Shown: one piece after another, positions 23,931 through 31,705 of the stretch
Position numbering within the stretch: the first letter of the stretch is position 1
Layout of the letters: each line of letters starts with the position of its first letter
Source: Geovibrio thiophilus
Lineage (GTDB): Bacteria; Chrysiogenota; Deferribacteres; Deferribacterales; Geovibrionaceae
Length of the DNA: 64,000 nt
Reading direction: 5' to 3'
NCBI RefSeq assembly: GCF_004087915.1
Contig: NZ_CP035108.1
Coordinates: 1,426,001-1,490,000 of the forward strand
Program-made: the position numbers and the translations under genes
Notes under the pieces: generated by a model
Told to the model about the DNA's origin: nothing
The model's input: only the letters and a program-made list of their open reading frames with translations
The model's database searches: none

Positions 23931-25112
23931 ATGGCTTTTTTAGATAATGTTGCCGGAACCAGACCCGACAGCAGAGTGGTTGATAAAATGCTCCCGTTTC
24001 TTACGGAGTATTACGGCAACCCCAGCGCCCACTTTTACCCCCTCGGCAGAGAATCCTTTGAGGCGGTGCAGGAGGCGAGAAGGCACGTTGCAGAGCTTAT
24101 CGGAGCGGAGGAAGAGGAAGTGATCTTCACCTCCTGCGGCACAGAGTCCAACAACCTTGCGGTAAAAGGGGTGCTTAAGCGTCAGGACAGCAAAAAACAC
24201 GTTATCATAAGCGAAATTGAGCATTTTTCCGTGCAGAACCCGCTTATATCCTTCATGAACGACGGCTATGAAATAACCAAGCTCAGAGTGGCGGAGAACG
24301 GTCTCATTAACCTTGAAGACCTCAAAAAAGCTATCCGCTCCGACACGGCTCTTGTTTCAGTGATGCTCGGCAACCCCGAGATCGGCACTGTTCAGCACAA
24401 TGAGGAAATAGGCAGAATTTGTAAGGAAAAAGGCGTTCTTTATCATATAGACGCAATTGCCGGAGCAGGGCATATCGAAGTTGACGTTAATAAGCTTAAC
24501 TGCGATCTTCTTTCTCTCTCCGCGCAGAATTTTTACGGACCCAGAGGAGCGGCGGCTCTTTACATAAGACAAGGGACAAAAGTCGCCTCTCTCATGCAGG
24601 GCGGACATCAGGAGTTCGGCTACAGAAGCGGCTCTGAAAATGTTGCGGCAATTGTGGGCATGGGCGAAGCGGCACGCATAGCCAAGGCGGAAATGCACCT
24701 ATACTCCGCTGAAATGAAAAGGCTCTCAAAACGGCTCTGGGAAGGGCTTGCAAATATGTTTGACTTTTTGCATTTTACGGGGCATCCTGAACGCCGGCTC
24801 CCCGGACACGTCAGTTTCTGGATAGAGTTTATAGAGGGTGAATCGCTTCTTATGTGGCTTGCTCTTAAGGGAATATATGCGGCGAGCGGCTCAGCCTGCT
24901 CATCAAACATCCTTGCCGAAGACGAGGAAGACCTTCAGGCCTCTCCTGTTCTGACGGCGGTTGGGGTACCGAGCGATATTTGCGCCGGATCAATTACTTT
25001 CTCCCTTTCCCGTTATACAACTGACGCGGAAGTGGACAAGGTTCTTGAGGAGCTGCCCGGTATCGTTACAAGACTTTGCGAAATGTCTCCCGCTTACAAC
25101 AAAGGAAACTAG
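23931..25112 (+). CDS. IscS/NifS-family cysteine desulfurase homologue lacking the PLP lysine
   Basis: A 393-residue class V aminotransferase-fold protein in the sulfur-donor position of a Fe-S operon. The family frame is clear: FLDNVAGTRP, YYGNPSAHF, TSCGTESNNLAVKG, SEIEHFSV with His98, HIDAIAGAG with Asp174, SLSAQNFYGPRGAAALY, GGHQEFGYRSGSENV, and the mobile-loop Cys323 in ASGSACSSN. In active enzymes the fourth motif reads SGHKxYGPKG, with Lys bound to PLP; here the pair is Gln199-Asn200 (AAT codon at 24528-24530). The Gln of the HxDAxQ motif is also changed (Ala177). The Cys and the IscU neighbour are kept. Archaeoglobus fulgidus IscS also lacks this Lys. Fold call is firm; classical activity is doubtful. 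Confidence 0.9.
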   Translation: MAFLDNVAGTRPDSRVVDKMLPFLTEYYGNPSAHFYPLGRESFEAVQEARRHVAELIGAEEEEVIFTSCGTESNNLAVKGVLKRQDSKKHVIISEIEHFSVQNPLISFMNDGYEITKLRVAENGLINLEDLKKAIRSDTALVSVMLGNPEIGTVQHNEEIGRICKEKGVLYHIDAIAGAGHIEVDVNKLNCDLLSLSAQNFYGPRGAAALYIRQGTKVASLMQGGHQEFGYRSGSENVAAIVGMGEAARIAKAEMHLYSAEMKRLSKRLWEGLANMFDFLHFTGHPERRLPGHVSFWIEFIEGESLLMWLALKGIYAASGSACSSNILAEDEEDLQASPVLTAVGVPSDICAGSITFSLSRYTTDAEVDKVLEELPGIVTRLCEMSPAYNKGN

Positions 25113-25121
25113 GAGGTTACA

Positions 25122-25568
25122 ATGGCAAAAGGACCATACAGCGAAAAAGTGATGGATCACTTTATGAATCCCCGCAACATGGGTGAAATAGAGGGCGCAA
25201 ACGCTGTCGGAGAAGTGGGAAACCCCGCCTGCGGCGATGTTATGAAAATTTTCCTCGACATAGATGACGCAGGAATAGTTAAAGACGTTAAATTCAAGAC
25301 ATTCGGCTGCGGAGCGGCTATAGCTTCCAGCTCAATGGCTACTGAACTTATAAAAGGTAAAAAGGTTGAGGAAATCCTCGCCCTTACAAATCAGGCGATA
25401 GTTGACGCACTCGGCGGTCTTCCCCCTGCGAAAATCCACTGCTCGGTAATGGCGGAGGAAGCTATTGAAGAAGCTCTTAAGGACTTCTACATCAGAAAAG
25501 GCGAAGACCCCGCAATAGTTCAGAAAATGAAAGAAGAGATAAAAAGCGCTGCAACCGGAGGAAATTAA
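25122..25568 (+). CDS. iscU: Fe-S cluster scaffold protein IscU/NifU-N type
   Basis: A 148-residue scaffold on which nascent Fe-S clusters are built. All three ligand cysteines are visible: Cys37 in GNPACGD (with Asp39), Cys63 in TFGCGAAIASSS and Cys107 in KIHCSVMAEEA. It starts PYSEKVMDHFMNPRNMG, the usual N-terminus, and has an AGGAGG site. It lies 9 bp after the IscS/NifS homologue and overlaps nfu by one base, so the three form one unit. The C-terminal extension beyond residue 125 is short and charged; there is no fused ferredoxin or Nfu domain. Confidence 0.95.
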   Translation: MAKGPYSEKVMDHFMNPRNMGEIEGANAVGEVGNPACGDVMKIFLDIDDAGIVKDVKFKTFGCGAAIASSSMATELIKGKKVEEILALTNQAIVDALGGLPPAKIHCSVMAEEAIEEALKDFYIRKGEDPAIVQKMKEEIKSAATGGN

Positions 25569-25795
25569 TGAGCTTGAAAGAAAGAGTTGAAGCAGTCCTT
25601 GAGCAGGTAAGACCCGCTCTTCAGGCGGACGGAGGCGATATAGAGCTTCTCGGTGTTACTGAAGACGGAATAGTTAAAGTACAGCTTACCGGCGCGTGCG
25701 GAAGCTGCCCCTTCAGCACTATGACGCTGAAGCATGCAGTTGAAGGCAGACTCAAAGACCAGATTCCCGAAGTTAAAGAAGTTCAGTCATTTTAA
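25568..25795 (+). CDS. Nfu-type Fe-S carrier protein
   Basis: A 75-residue single NifU C-terminal (Nfu) domain that carries a 4Fe-4S cluster to target proteins. The cluster-binding CxxC is Cys44-Cys47 in LTGACGSCPFSTMTLK, preceded by the signature VRPALQADGGDIELLG. It overlaps the scaffold gene by one base and is followed by a strong terminator, so it closes the Fe-S operon. Confidence 0.95.
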   Translation: MSLKERVEAVLEQVRPALQADGGDIELLGVTEDGIVKVQLTGACGSCPFSTMTLKHAVEGRLKDQIPEVKEVQSF

Positions 25796-25805
25796 AAGAT
25801 GATAC

Positions 25806-25829
25806 GGTGCGGGAAGCCTTTCCCGCACC
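25806..25829 (+). terminator. Terminator after the Fe-S operon
   Basis: A perfect 10-bp stem (GGTGCGGGAA / TTCCCGCACC) with loop GCCT starts 10 bp after the nfu stop codon. It is followed by TGTTAAATATCTGTTTT, a moderately T-rich tail. Confidence 0.75.
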
Positions 25830-25947
25830 TGTTAAATATCTGTTTTCCCGTATGTCGTCATTGAGCCCCGCCGTTTAAAATAATGCTTTTTTCCATGTCA
25901 TAATTGTTTTATAATCTTATCTTTAATAATCGGTCGGGATAGTGGTG

Positions 25948-27858
25948 ATGAACAAAAAAAACAAGAACCCTGAAACCCTTTTTCACTCTTTTATTCAGTC
26001 AGTGGACAGACATAAAAATAACACGGCATTCATATACAGATCAGCAGAGCAGGAACACAAAGTAACTTTTGAGAAGCTTTTTGAGGATGTTCTTCTCCTT
26101 TCCCGCTCTTTTGCGGAAAAAAAGATAGTCAAGGACACACGTGTTCTTCTCCTTTCCGATAACAGATATTCATGGATAGTGACCGACCTTGCCCTTGTTT
26201 CGCTGGGCGCAATCAGTGTTCCCCGAGGCAGCGAATGTCCGGAGCAGGAGCTTTCCTTCATCATGGAGCACTCGGGCTGTGAGTTCATTATCTTCGAGAC
26301 GGAGAAGCTCTATGATGATCATAAAGCCTTTGTAAACACTCTGGAGAGAGTGAAGGGCGTATTCATCATGGAAGGAGAGCACAGACACAAAATTTTTTCC
26401 CGCATATATACGTACAACGATCTTCTCACTGACCGGACAATCTCAGATGAGGACATAGCCCGTTTCAGGGCGAGGAAGCACAAGCTTTTCAAGGAAGATG
26501 TCTTCACTCTTATCTATACATCAGGTACAACGGGTGTTCCCAAAGGGGTTATGCTCACCCATGACAATATTATGTACAATCTTGAGGTTATTCCGTGGCT
26601 GATAGCTCTCAGACCCGACGACACATGGCTTTCGATCCTTCCCACATGGCACATATTTGAACGCGCTGCGGAATATGCGGCACTTATGAGCGGCTGCTGT
26701 ACGATATATTCATCCATTAAAACCTTCTCCGCTGACCTTGAGCATTACAAACCGACAATCGTTGCCACCGTTCCCCGCCTGTGGGAGTCCATGTACACCA
26801 AGGTTAACGCTGCTCTTGAGAAGCAGGGAAAGACGAAGCACAGAATTTTCACTTCGCTTGTGGCGGTCTCAGCCGCTTATAAAAGAAACAAGCGCCGACT
26901 GAAAGGGCATCTTCCCGTATTTGAGAAAGAACCGAAAATGACTAAACTAATAAATGATTTTAAGGCTTTTGCCGCGTGTTGCGCTCTTTACCCGCTGAAT
27001 CTTCTGGCGGCGAAGAAGCTTAAGGCTGTTCAGGCAAAGTTCGGCGGCAGAATGAGGCTTGCCATCAGCGGCGGCGGCAGTCTGCCCCAGTATCTGGATG
27101 AATGGATCGACGCTCTGGGTATCAGAATCATCAACGCGTACGGTATGACCGAATGTGCCCCCGCCATAGCGGGCAGGGCACTTAACTGTGAAATCTTCGG
27201 AACCCTCGGACCTGCTGTGGGAAACACGCTGCTGAGAATAACCGACGACGAGAACAGACCTCTCCCCGCAGGGGTTGAGGGAGAGATTCAGGTTAAGGGC
27301 AGGCAGGTCATGCCCGGCTACTATGATAATGATGAAGAAAACGAAAAAACTTTCACAGCGGACGGTTATCTGAAAACAGGCGATCTCGGCAAGCTTACCC
27401 GCACCGGAGAGCTTGTGATAACCGGACGCATAAAGGAGATAATAGTTCTTGCCAACGGGGAAAATATTGACCCCAGCCGCATCGAATCCACCATCACCAA
27501 GCTGCCCTTCGTTAAGGATGCCGTTCTCGTCGGTCAGGACAGGAAGGGGCTCGGAGCGCTCATTGTCCCTGACCTTGAAAAGCTTAAGGAAGCGTTCCTG
27601 CCCAAGATTGAGAACATGGTGCACGATGCTCAGGACATGCTGAAGGACAGCAGAGTCATAGAACAGGCAAAACGGGAGATAAACAAGCTCCTGAATGCCA
27701 AAAAAGGTTTTAAGCCCCACGAAAAAGTGCATAACATTCACTTCATGGAGAATGATTTTGAACCGGGAAAAGACCTCACCAACACACTGAAAAAGAAGAG
27801 ACATGCCATAGAGAAAAGGTATCAGAGCATCATACAGAAGCTTTTCGGCAAAGATTAA
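25948..27858 (+). CDS. Long-chain acyl-CoA synthetase (AMP-forming)
   Basis: A 636-residue ANL-superfamily ligase that activates fatty acids to acyl-CoA via acyl-AMP. Motifs are complete: the P-loop TLIYTSGTTGVPKGVMLTHDN (residues about 189-208), LPTWHIFERAAEY, the A5 motif NAYGMTECAP, GYLKTGDLG, and the A8 hinge ITGRIKEIIVLANGENIDP. A late basic segment (LTNTLKKKRHAIEKRY) provides the C-terminal lysine region. Long-chain synthetases of this type act at the inner face of the membrane. Start at ATG 25948; two in-frame GTG codons lie just upstream. It is followed 19 bp later by a universal stress protein gene. Confidence 0.92.
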   Translation: MNKKNKNPETLFHSFIQSVDRHKNNTAFIYRSAEQEHKVTFEKLFEDVLLLSRSFAEKKIVKDTRVLLLSDNRYSWIVTDLALVSLGAISVPRGSECPEQELSFIMEHSGCEFIIFETEKLYDDHKAFVNTLERVKGVFIMEGEHRHKIFSRIYTYNDLLTDRTISDEDIARFRARKHKLFKEDVFTLIYTSGTTGVPKGVMLTHDNIMYNLEVIPWLIALRPDDTWLSILPTWHIFERAAEYAALMSGCCTIYSSIKTFSADLEHYKPTIVATVPRLWESMYTKVNAALEKQGKTKHRIFTSLVAVSAAYKRNKRRLKGHLPVFEKEPKMTKLINDFKAFAACCALYPLNLLAAKKLKAVQAKFGGRMRLAISGGGSLPQYLDEWIDALGIRIINAYGMTECAPAIAGRALNCEIFGTLGPAVGNTLLRITDDENRPLPAGVEGEIQVKGRQVMPGYYDNDEENEKTFTADGYLKTGDLGKLTRTGELVITGRIKEIIVLANGENIDPSRIESTITKLPFVKDAVLVGQDRKGLGALIVPDLEKLKEAFLPKIENMVHDAQDMLKDSRVIEQAKREINKLLNAKKGFKPHEKVHNIHFMENDFEPGKDLTNTLKKKRHAIEKRYQSIIQKLFGKD

Positions 27859-27877
27859 AACCTGAGAGGGGTTTATT

Positions 27878-28336
27878 ATGGAATATAAAAAAATACTGGT
27901 TATGACCGATTTTTCAAAGGACTCAAACCTTGCTGTGGAGACAGCGGCAGCGCTTGCCATGAAGTTCGGCGCTGAGCTCAGCGTTCTGCATGTAGCTCAT
28001 GACGAGGCTCATTTCGATCTTTATGTATTTGAAAAGGAGCTTGATGCCATAAACAGGAAGATAATAGATGAGGCGGAAGCCTCCTTCTGCCGCCTTGAAG
28101 AGGAAGTTCCGCTTCTTAAGGAAGTTACATGGGACTCTCTTGTCAGAAGGGGTGTGCCTTATGAGGAAGGGCTGCACGAGATAGAGAGCAAGTCTTACGA
28201 CCTGCTTGTTATAGGTTCTCACGGCAAAAGAGGCGTTAAACGCTTTCTTTACGGGACAACGGCGGAGAAGATGATCCGCAACTGCCCGGTGAGTGTGCAT
28301 GTTACCAGACATGAATGCACGGGACTTAAAAAATAA
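27878..28336 (+). CDS. Universal stress protein (UspA family)
   Basis: A 152-residue single Usp domain. It starts YKKILVMTDFSKDSNLAVET and carries the ATP-binding signature IGSHGKRGVKRFLYGTTAEK, matching G-2x-G-9x-G(S/T), then a closing NCPVSVHVTR strand. ATP binding is therefore expected. It follows the acyl-CoA synthetase by 19 bp and has a GAGAGGGG site; a terminator follows. The role is in general stress or starvation survival; the specific trigger is unknown. Confidence 0.93.
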   Translation: MEYKKILVMTDFSKDSNLAVETAAALAMKFGAELSVLHVAHDEAHFDLYVFEKELDAINRKIIDEAEASFCRLEEEVPLLKEVTWDSLVRRGVPYEEGLHEIESKSYDLLVIGSHGKRGVKRFLYGTTAEKMIRNCPVSVHVTRHECTGLKK

Positions 28337-28344
28337 AAAATCAG

Positions 28345-28369
28345 GCGGGGTGTCATACCCCGCTTTTTT
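28345..28369 (+). terminator. Terminator after the universal stress protein gene
   Basis: Stem GCGGGGT / ACCCCGC with loop GTCAT followed by TTTTTT, a classical intrinsic terminator nine bases after the stop codon. Confidence 0.88.
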
Positions 28370-28468
28370 CTCTCTGACATTCGGAACTTTTCTTTAACTT
28401 TAAGATAACAATTTTCAATATAATTACATGTAGCCTTCACTCAGCAATTAATTTGGAGGTTGCATTCT

Positions 28469-30334
28469 ATGTTCATGAGGAACAGAAAAAAAATGCTTCT
28501 GACCGCTCTGGCGGTACTTTGTGCTGTGGTCATTACCGCATGCGGAAGCGGAAGCAGCAAAAAAGCCGAAGAGCACTCGCCTGTTTCTGTCAGGCTGATT
28601 CACACCAATGATCACCACTCATACCTTGACAGCGGAAGCTACGATCTCAAGATCGACAATATCACAACCAGAATGGAGCTGGGCGGATTCGCCCGCCTTG
28701 CAACCGTTATCAAGGAGAAAAGGAACGCTAACAGTATAGTTGTGAACAGCGGCGAGCTTGCCGGAACTCTGTACTTCTCTCTTTTTCACGGAGAGGTTGA
28801 TTTCAAGGTGTTCAATGAACTCGGACTGGACAGCTACACCCTCGGGAATCACGAATTTGATGACGGTGACGAGCGTCTGGCGGAACTCATCGAAATGACA
28901 GATTTCCCCATTCTCTCCTCAAATATGCACCCTGAATCCGCAAGCCCTCTCTACAGAGTTAAAGACCGGATAAAACCTTATATAATCAAAGAGATAGACG
29001 GAGAGAAGGTAGGTATTATCGGCATATTGAAGGTCGAAAAAACCAAAAACTCCTCCATGGCTTCAGACAACATCACTTTTGATGATGAAATTGAATCTGC
29101 TAAGGCGAACGTGGCGGAGCTTGAGGCTCAGGGCATAAACAAGATCATCCTTGTGAGCCATGTAGGGTATTACAACGACATACTCTTCGCAAAAAATGTT
29201 CCCGGAATTGATATAATTGTCGGCGGGGATACCCATGACCTTCTCGGGGATACAGATGACCTCGCCGAAATAGGTCTCGCCCCTTCCTTCGGCAGCCAGA
29301 CAGGTCCGTTTGACGGCTACACTCACGACGGATTCGAGAACGAAGATCTCGGCGCGTACCCCACAACTGTAACCGGAGCGGACGGCAAGCCTGTTCACAT
29401 AGTTACCGCATGGTGCTACGCATACGGAGTCGGTGTTCTGGATATTGACTTCAACAAAGACGGCGTTGTGACAATGGTAAACGGCAGCATTATTCTCCCT
29501 GTGAGCGACGTTTTTCAGAGAGACGGCGGCTCCGGATTTGCCGAAGTCACCGCCGAAGTTAAGACTCAGATACTCGCAGCAATAGAAAGATCTCCGATAC
29601 TCACTGTAGCGGCAGTCGATCAGACTATAGACGACATCATTGAACCCTATCGGGCTCAGAAGGATGCTTCTCTTAACGAAGTCATAGGCACTGTGACAGT
29701 GACTATGGACAATACGCGGGTTCCCACTGTCTTCACCGCCTCCCAGACTCCGACGGGAAGCTATGCGGCATGGGTTGTGGCTGAAGCCTTCAAAAACACC
29801 AACCATAAAATCGATGTGGCAATCCAGAACGCAGGCGGTGTGAGGACTCCTCTTATGTCAGGTCAGCTCACAGCAGGCGACGCCATAGCTGTTCTCCCGT
29901 TTTCAAATACTGTGGTAATGCTTGATATGAAAGGTTCCGATATAGTGCAGGTGCTAAACGAGGCGGCGTGGTATTCGATACATTCCGGCTCTTCCGGCGC
30001 TTTCCCTTATTCTTCGGGACTCCGCTACGATGTTAACCTCAGCGGGGACAACGTGAGCATTATTACAAATGTGGAAGTTCAGGATCGTGACACTGAGGCT
30101 TGGTCGAATATATCGGCGAATACTGTGTATACTGTGGCTACAAACTCATTTACAGCTCTCGGTAAGGACAACTATCTTTCCTTCGCCAGAGTGAGGGAGG
30201 ATGATCCTACTATTTTCGAGGACACAAGCATACTCTACAGCGTGCCTCTGGTGGATTACCTGAAAGGTCTTCCAGCGCAGACTCTTCCACCGCTGGATAT
30301 TTCGCTCTACTGTCTGAAATCTGTTACCAACTGA
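28469..30334 (+). CDS. 5'-nucleotidase/UshA-family lipoprotein
   Basis: A 621-residue exported metallophosphoesterase that releases phosphate from nucleotides or related esters outside the cytoplasm. The signal peptide ends in a lipobox (VVITACGSG). The N-terminal metal-binding domain shows IHTNDHHSYL, TLGNHEFDDGDERLAEL, LVSHVGYYND and VGGDTHDLLG; the C-terminal substrate domain has QNAGGVRTPLMSGQLTAGDA and VLPFSNTVVMLDMKG. The usual active-site NHE and GGD(T/S)H residues are present. Start at ATG 28469 with GGAGG nine bases upstream; TTG 28460 is in frame without a site. It stands alone between two terminators. A phosphate-scavenging role fits the phoU-phoBR genes elsewhere in the window, but no Pho box was identified. 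Confidence 0.93.
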   Translation: MFMRNRKKMLLTALAVLCAVVITACGSGSSKKAEEHSPVSVRLIHTNDHHSYLDSGSYDLKIDNITTRMELGGFARLATVIKEKRNANSIVVNSGELAGTLYFSLFHGEVDFKVFNELGLDSYTLGNHEFDDGDERLAELIEMTDFPILSSNMHPESASPLYRVKDRIKPYIIKEIDGEKVGIIGILKVEKTKNSSMASDNITFDDEIESAKANVAELEAQGINKIILVSHVGYYNDILFAKNVPGIDIIVGGDTHDLLGDTDDLAEIGLAPSFGSQTGPFDGYTHDGFENEDLGAYPTTVTGADGKPVHIVTAWCYAYGVGVLDIDFNKDGVVTMVNGSIILPVSDVFQRDGGSGFAEVTAEVKTQILAAIERSPILTVAAVDQTIDDIIEPYRAQKDASLNEVIGTVTVTMDNTRVPTVFTASQTPTGSYAAWVVAEAFKNTNHKIDVAIQNAGGVRTPLMSGQLTAGDAIAVLPFSNTVVMLDMKGSDIVQVLNEAAWYSIHSGSSGAFPYSSGLRYDVNLSGDNVSIITNVEVQDRDTEAWSNISANTVYTVATNSFTALGKDNYLSFARVREDDPTIFEDTSILYSVPLVDYLKGLPAQTLPPLDISLYCLKSVTN

Positions 30335-30340
30335 TAAAAT

Positions 30341-30374
30341 AAATAAGCCGGATGTTTTAACGTCCGGCTTATTT
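30341..30374. terminator. Bidirectional terminator between 5'-nucleotidase and aminotransferase genes
   Basis: A 12-bp stem (AAATAAGCCGGA / TCCGGCTTATTT) with a 10-nt loop lies between two convergent genes. A and T runs on both sides suit termination in both directions. Confidence 0.85.
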
Positions 30375-31655
30375 CTATTTCCCGAACCATACGCTCATGG
30401 CGTCAATGGCTTCCATTGTGTTTCCGCATCTCTTTCTGAGGAAATCTTCTCCGAGAACCGCTTCAGCGCCAAGTTCGGCTGATTCCTCTATTGCCGCCCC
30501 GCCGTCAAAGTCAACGTATGACAGACGAAGGGTGAGTTCGTCCGCAGGGCGCCCGAAGCAGCTTCCGGCAAGAGTGGCAACCCCTGTTTCCTCAAGAAGC
30601 CTTTCGCACATTTCAGCGGAGTCATGTATTCCCCGTGCAGACAGCTTATCCTTGAGCGGCGAGAAGTCCGGAAAAAGGTAGAATCCGCCGTCCGGTCTCA
30701 CGAGTTCCGCTCCGGCATTTCTGAGGGTGTCAGCGCAGTATGCTCCGAGGGCTTTGAGCACTTTCCTTGAGTGAAAGAGGTAGGCATCTATCTCCTTATC
30801 AGGAGTGAACGCCTTCACTGCCGCATACTGAATCGGTGCGCTCACTGATGTGAAGGTTTCACTTGCGACAACTGCCATGGCATCGACTATTTTTCTGAGC
30901 CCCGTGGGAACAGCGAAGGTTCCGAGCCTCCATCCGCCTGCGCCGCACCATTTGCTGAGTCCGCCGGACACTATTGTGCCTTCGGGATAGAATTTGGCGA
31001 TCGATACATGGCTTCCGTCATGGTTTACTTCGCCGTAAATCTCGTCCGAGAGTATCAGCACGCCGTATCTGCGGGCGGTTTCGGCGAGGGCATGAAGCTC
31101 ATCCGCATTATATGAATAACCTGTGGGGTTGTTGGGATAGTTGAGGAGCAGGACTCTCGGTCTTGCGGGGTCTTTAGCGCACTCTGCCTCCAGTGTGTCC
31201 GGCGTGAGAAGCCATTTATTATCTCTTTCCGTATTAAGCCAGCATACTCTCCTTCCTGTCAGCGCTGCCTGAGGAGCGTAGGATACCCAGCTTGGTGAAG
31301 GGAGAAGGAGATCTGCATCGTACACAAGCTGAAGGATGAACATAAGCTCCTTTGAACCGGGACCTATGATTATATCATCCCATGTGAAGCCGAGCCCCTG
31401 AGCCCTGCCGTAGTACGCGGCAACTGCTTCTCTGAGTTCTTTCAGACCCCGCACCGGCAGATAATCCTTCTGGCGGGCATTATCCTTAAGCGCCTGTATC
31501 ACAGGAGCCGCAACGGGGAAGGGCGACTGCCCCAGACCGAGCTTATAAACTTTTTTCCCCGCCAGTATCATCGCGTTGCTGCGTTCGTTTATGCCGAGGG
31601 TAGCCGAGACGGGCATGCTTTTTATCGTATCGCTTATGGGGAGAGGTTCTTTCAT
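30375..31655 (-). CDS. PLP-dependent class I/II aminotransferase
   Basis: A 426-residue fold-type I aminotransferase. Recognisable marks are LNYPNNPTGYSYNADEL (the NPTG motif), LSDEIYGEVNHDG (Asp and Tyr contacts to PLP), and SGGLSKWCGAGGWRLGTFAV, where the Lys forms the internal aldimine; PDGGFYLFPDF and the C-terminal LRLSYVDFDGG complete the fold. Residue numbers and motifs fit the aspartate or aromatic aminotransferase branch, but the substrate is not predictable. The TRAP permease upstream on the same strand is separated by a strong terminator, so it is probably transcribed on its own. Confidence 0.9.
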   Translation of the reverse strand: MKEPLPISDTIKSMPVSATLGINERSNAMILAGKKVYKLGLGQSPFPVAAPVIQALKDNARQKDYLPVRGLKELREAVAAYYGRAQGLGFTWDDIIIGPGSKELMFILQLVYDADLLLPSPSWVSYAPQAALTGRRVCWLNTERDNKWLLTPDTLEAECAKDPARPRVLLLNYPNNPTGYSYNADELHALAETARRYGVLILSDEIYGEVNHDGSHVSIAKFYPEGTIVSGGLSKWCGAGGWRLGTFAVPTGLRKIVDAMAVVASETFTSVSAPIQYAAVKAFTPDKEIDAYLFHSRKVLKALGAYCADTLRNAGAELVRPDGGFYLFPDFSPLKDKLSARGIHDSAEMCERLLEETGVATLAGSCFGRPADELTLRLSYVDFDGGAAIEESAELGAEAVLGEDFLRKRCGNTMEAIDAMSVWFGK

Positions 31656-31664
31656 ATTTCACCT

Positions 31665-31695
31665 GAAAAAAGTAAGGCGGGGTTTTCGCCCCGCC
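31665..31695 (-). terminator. Terminator after the TRAP permease gene
   Basis: On the minus strand GGCGGGG-CGAAAA-CCCCGCC is a 7-bp GC stem followed by TTACTTTTTT. It ends the TAXI-TRAP unit ten bases after the permease stop codon. Confidence 0.85.
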
Positions 31696-31705
31696 CGTGT
31701 TTTCT

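Noticed and set aside
24528-24530. Sequencing error as the reason for the missing IscS lysine
   Set aside because: A single-base change could turn a Lys codon to AAT, but the neighbouring His to Gln, the Gln to Ala at 177 and the altered N-terminal motif point to a truly diverged protein. It remains worth checking in reads.
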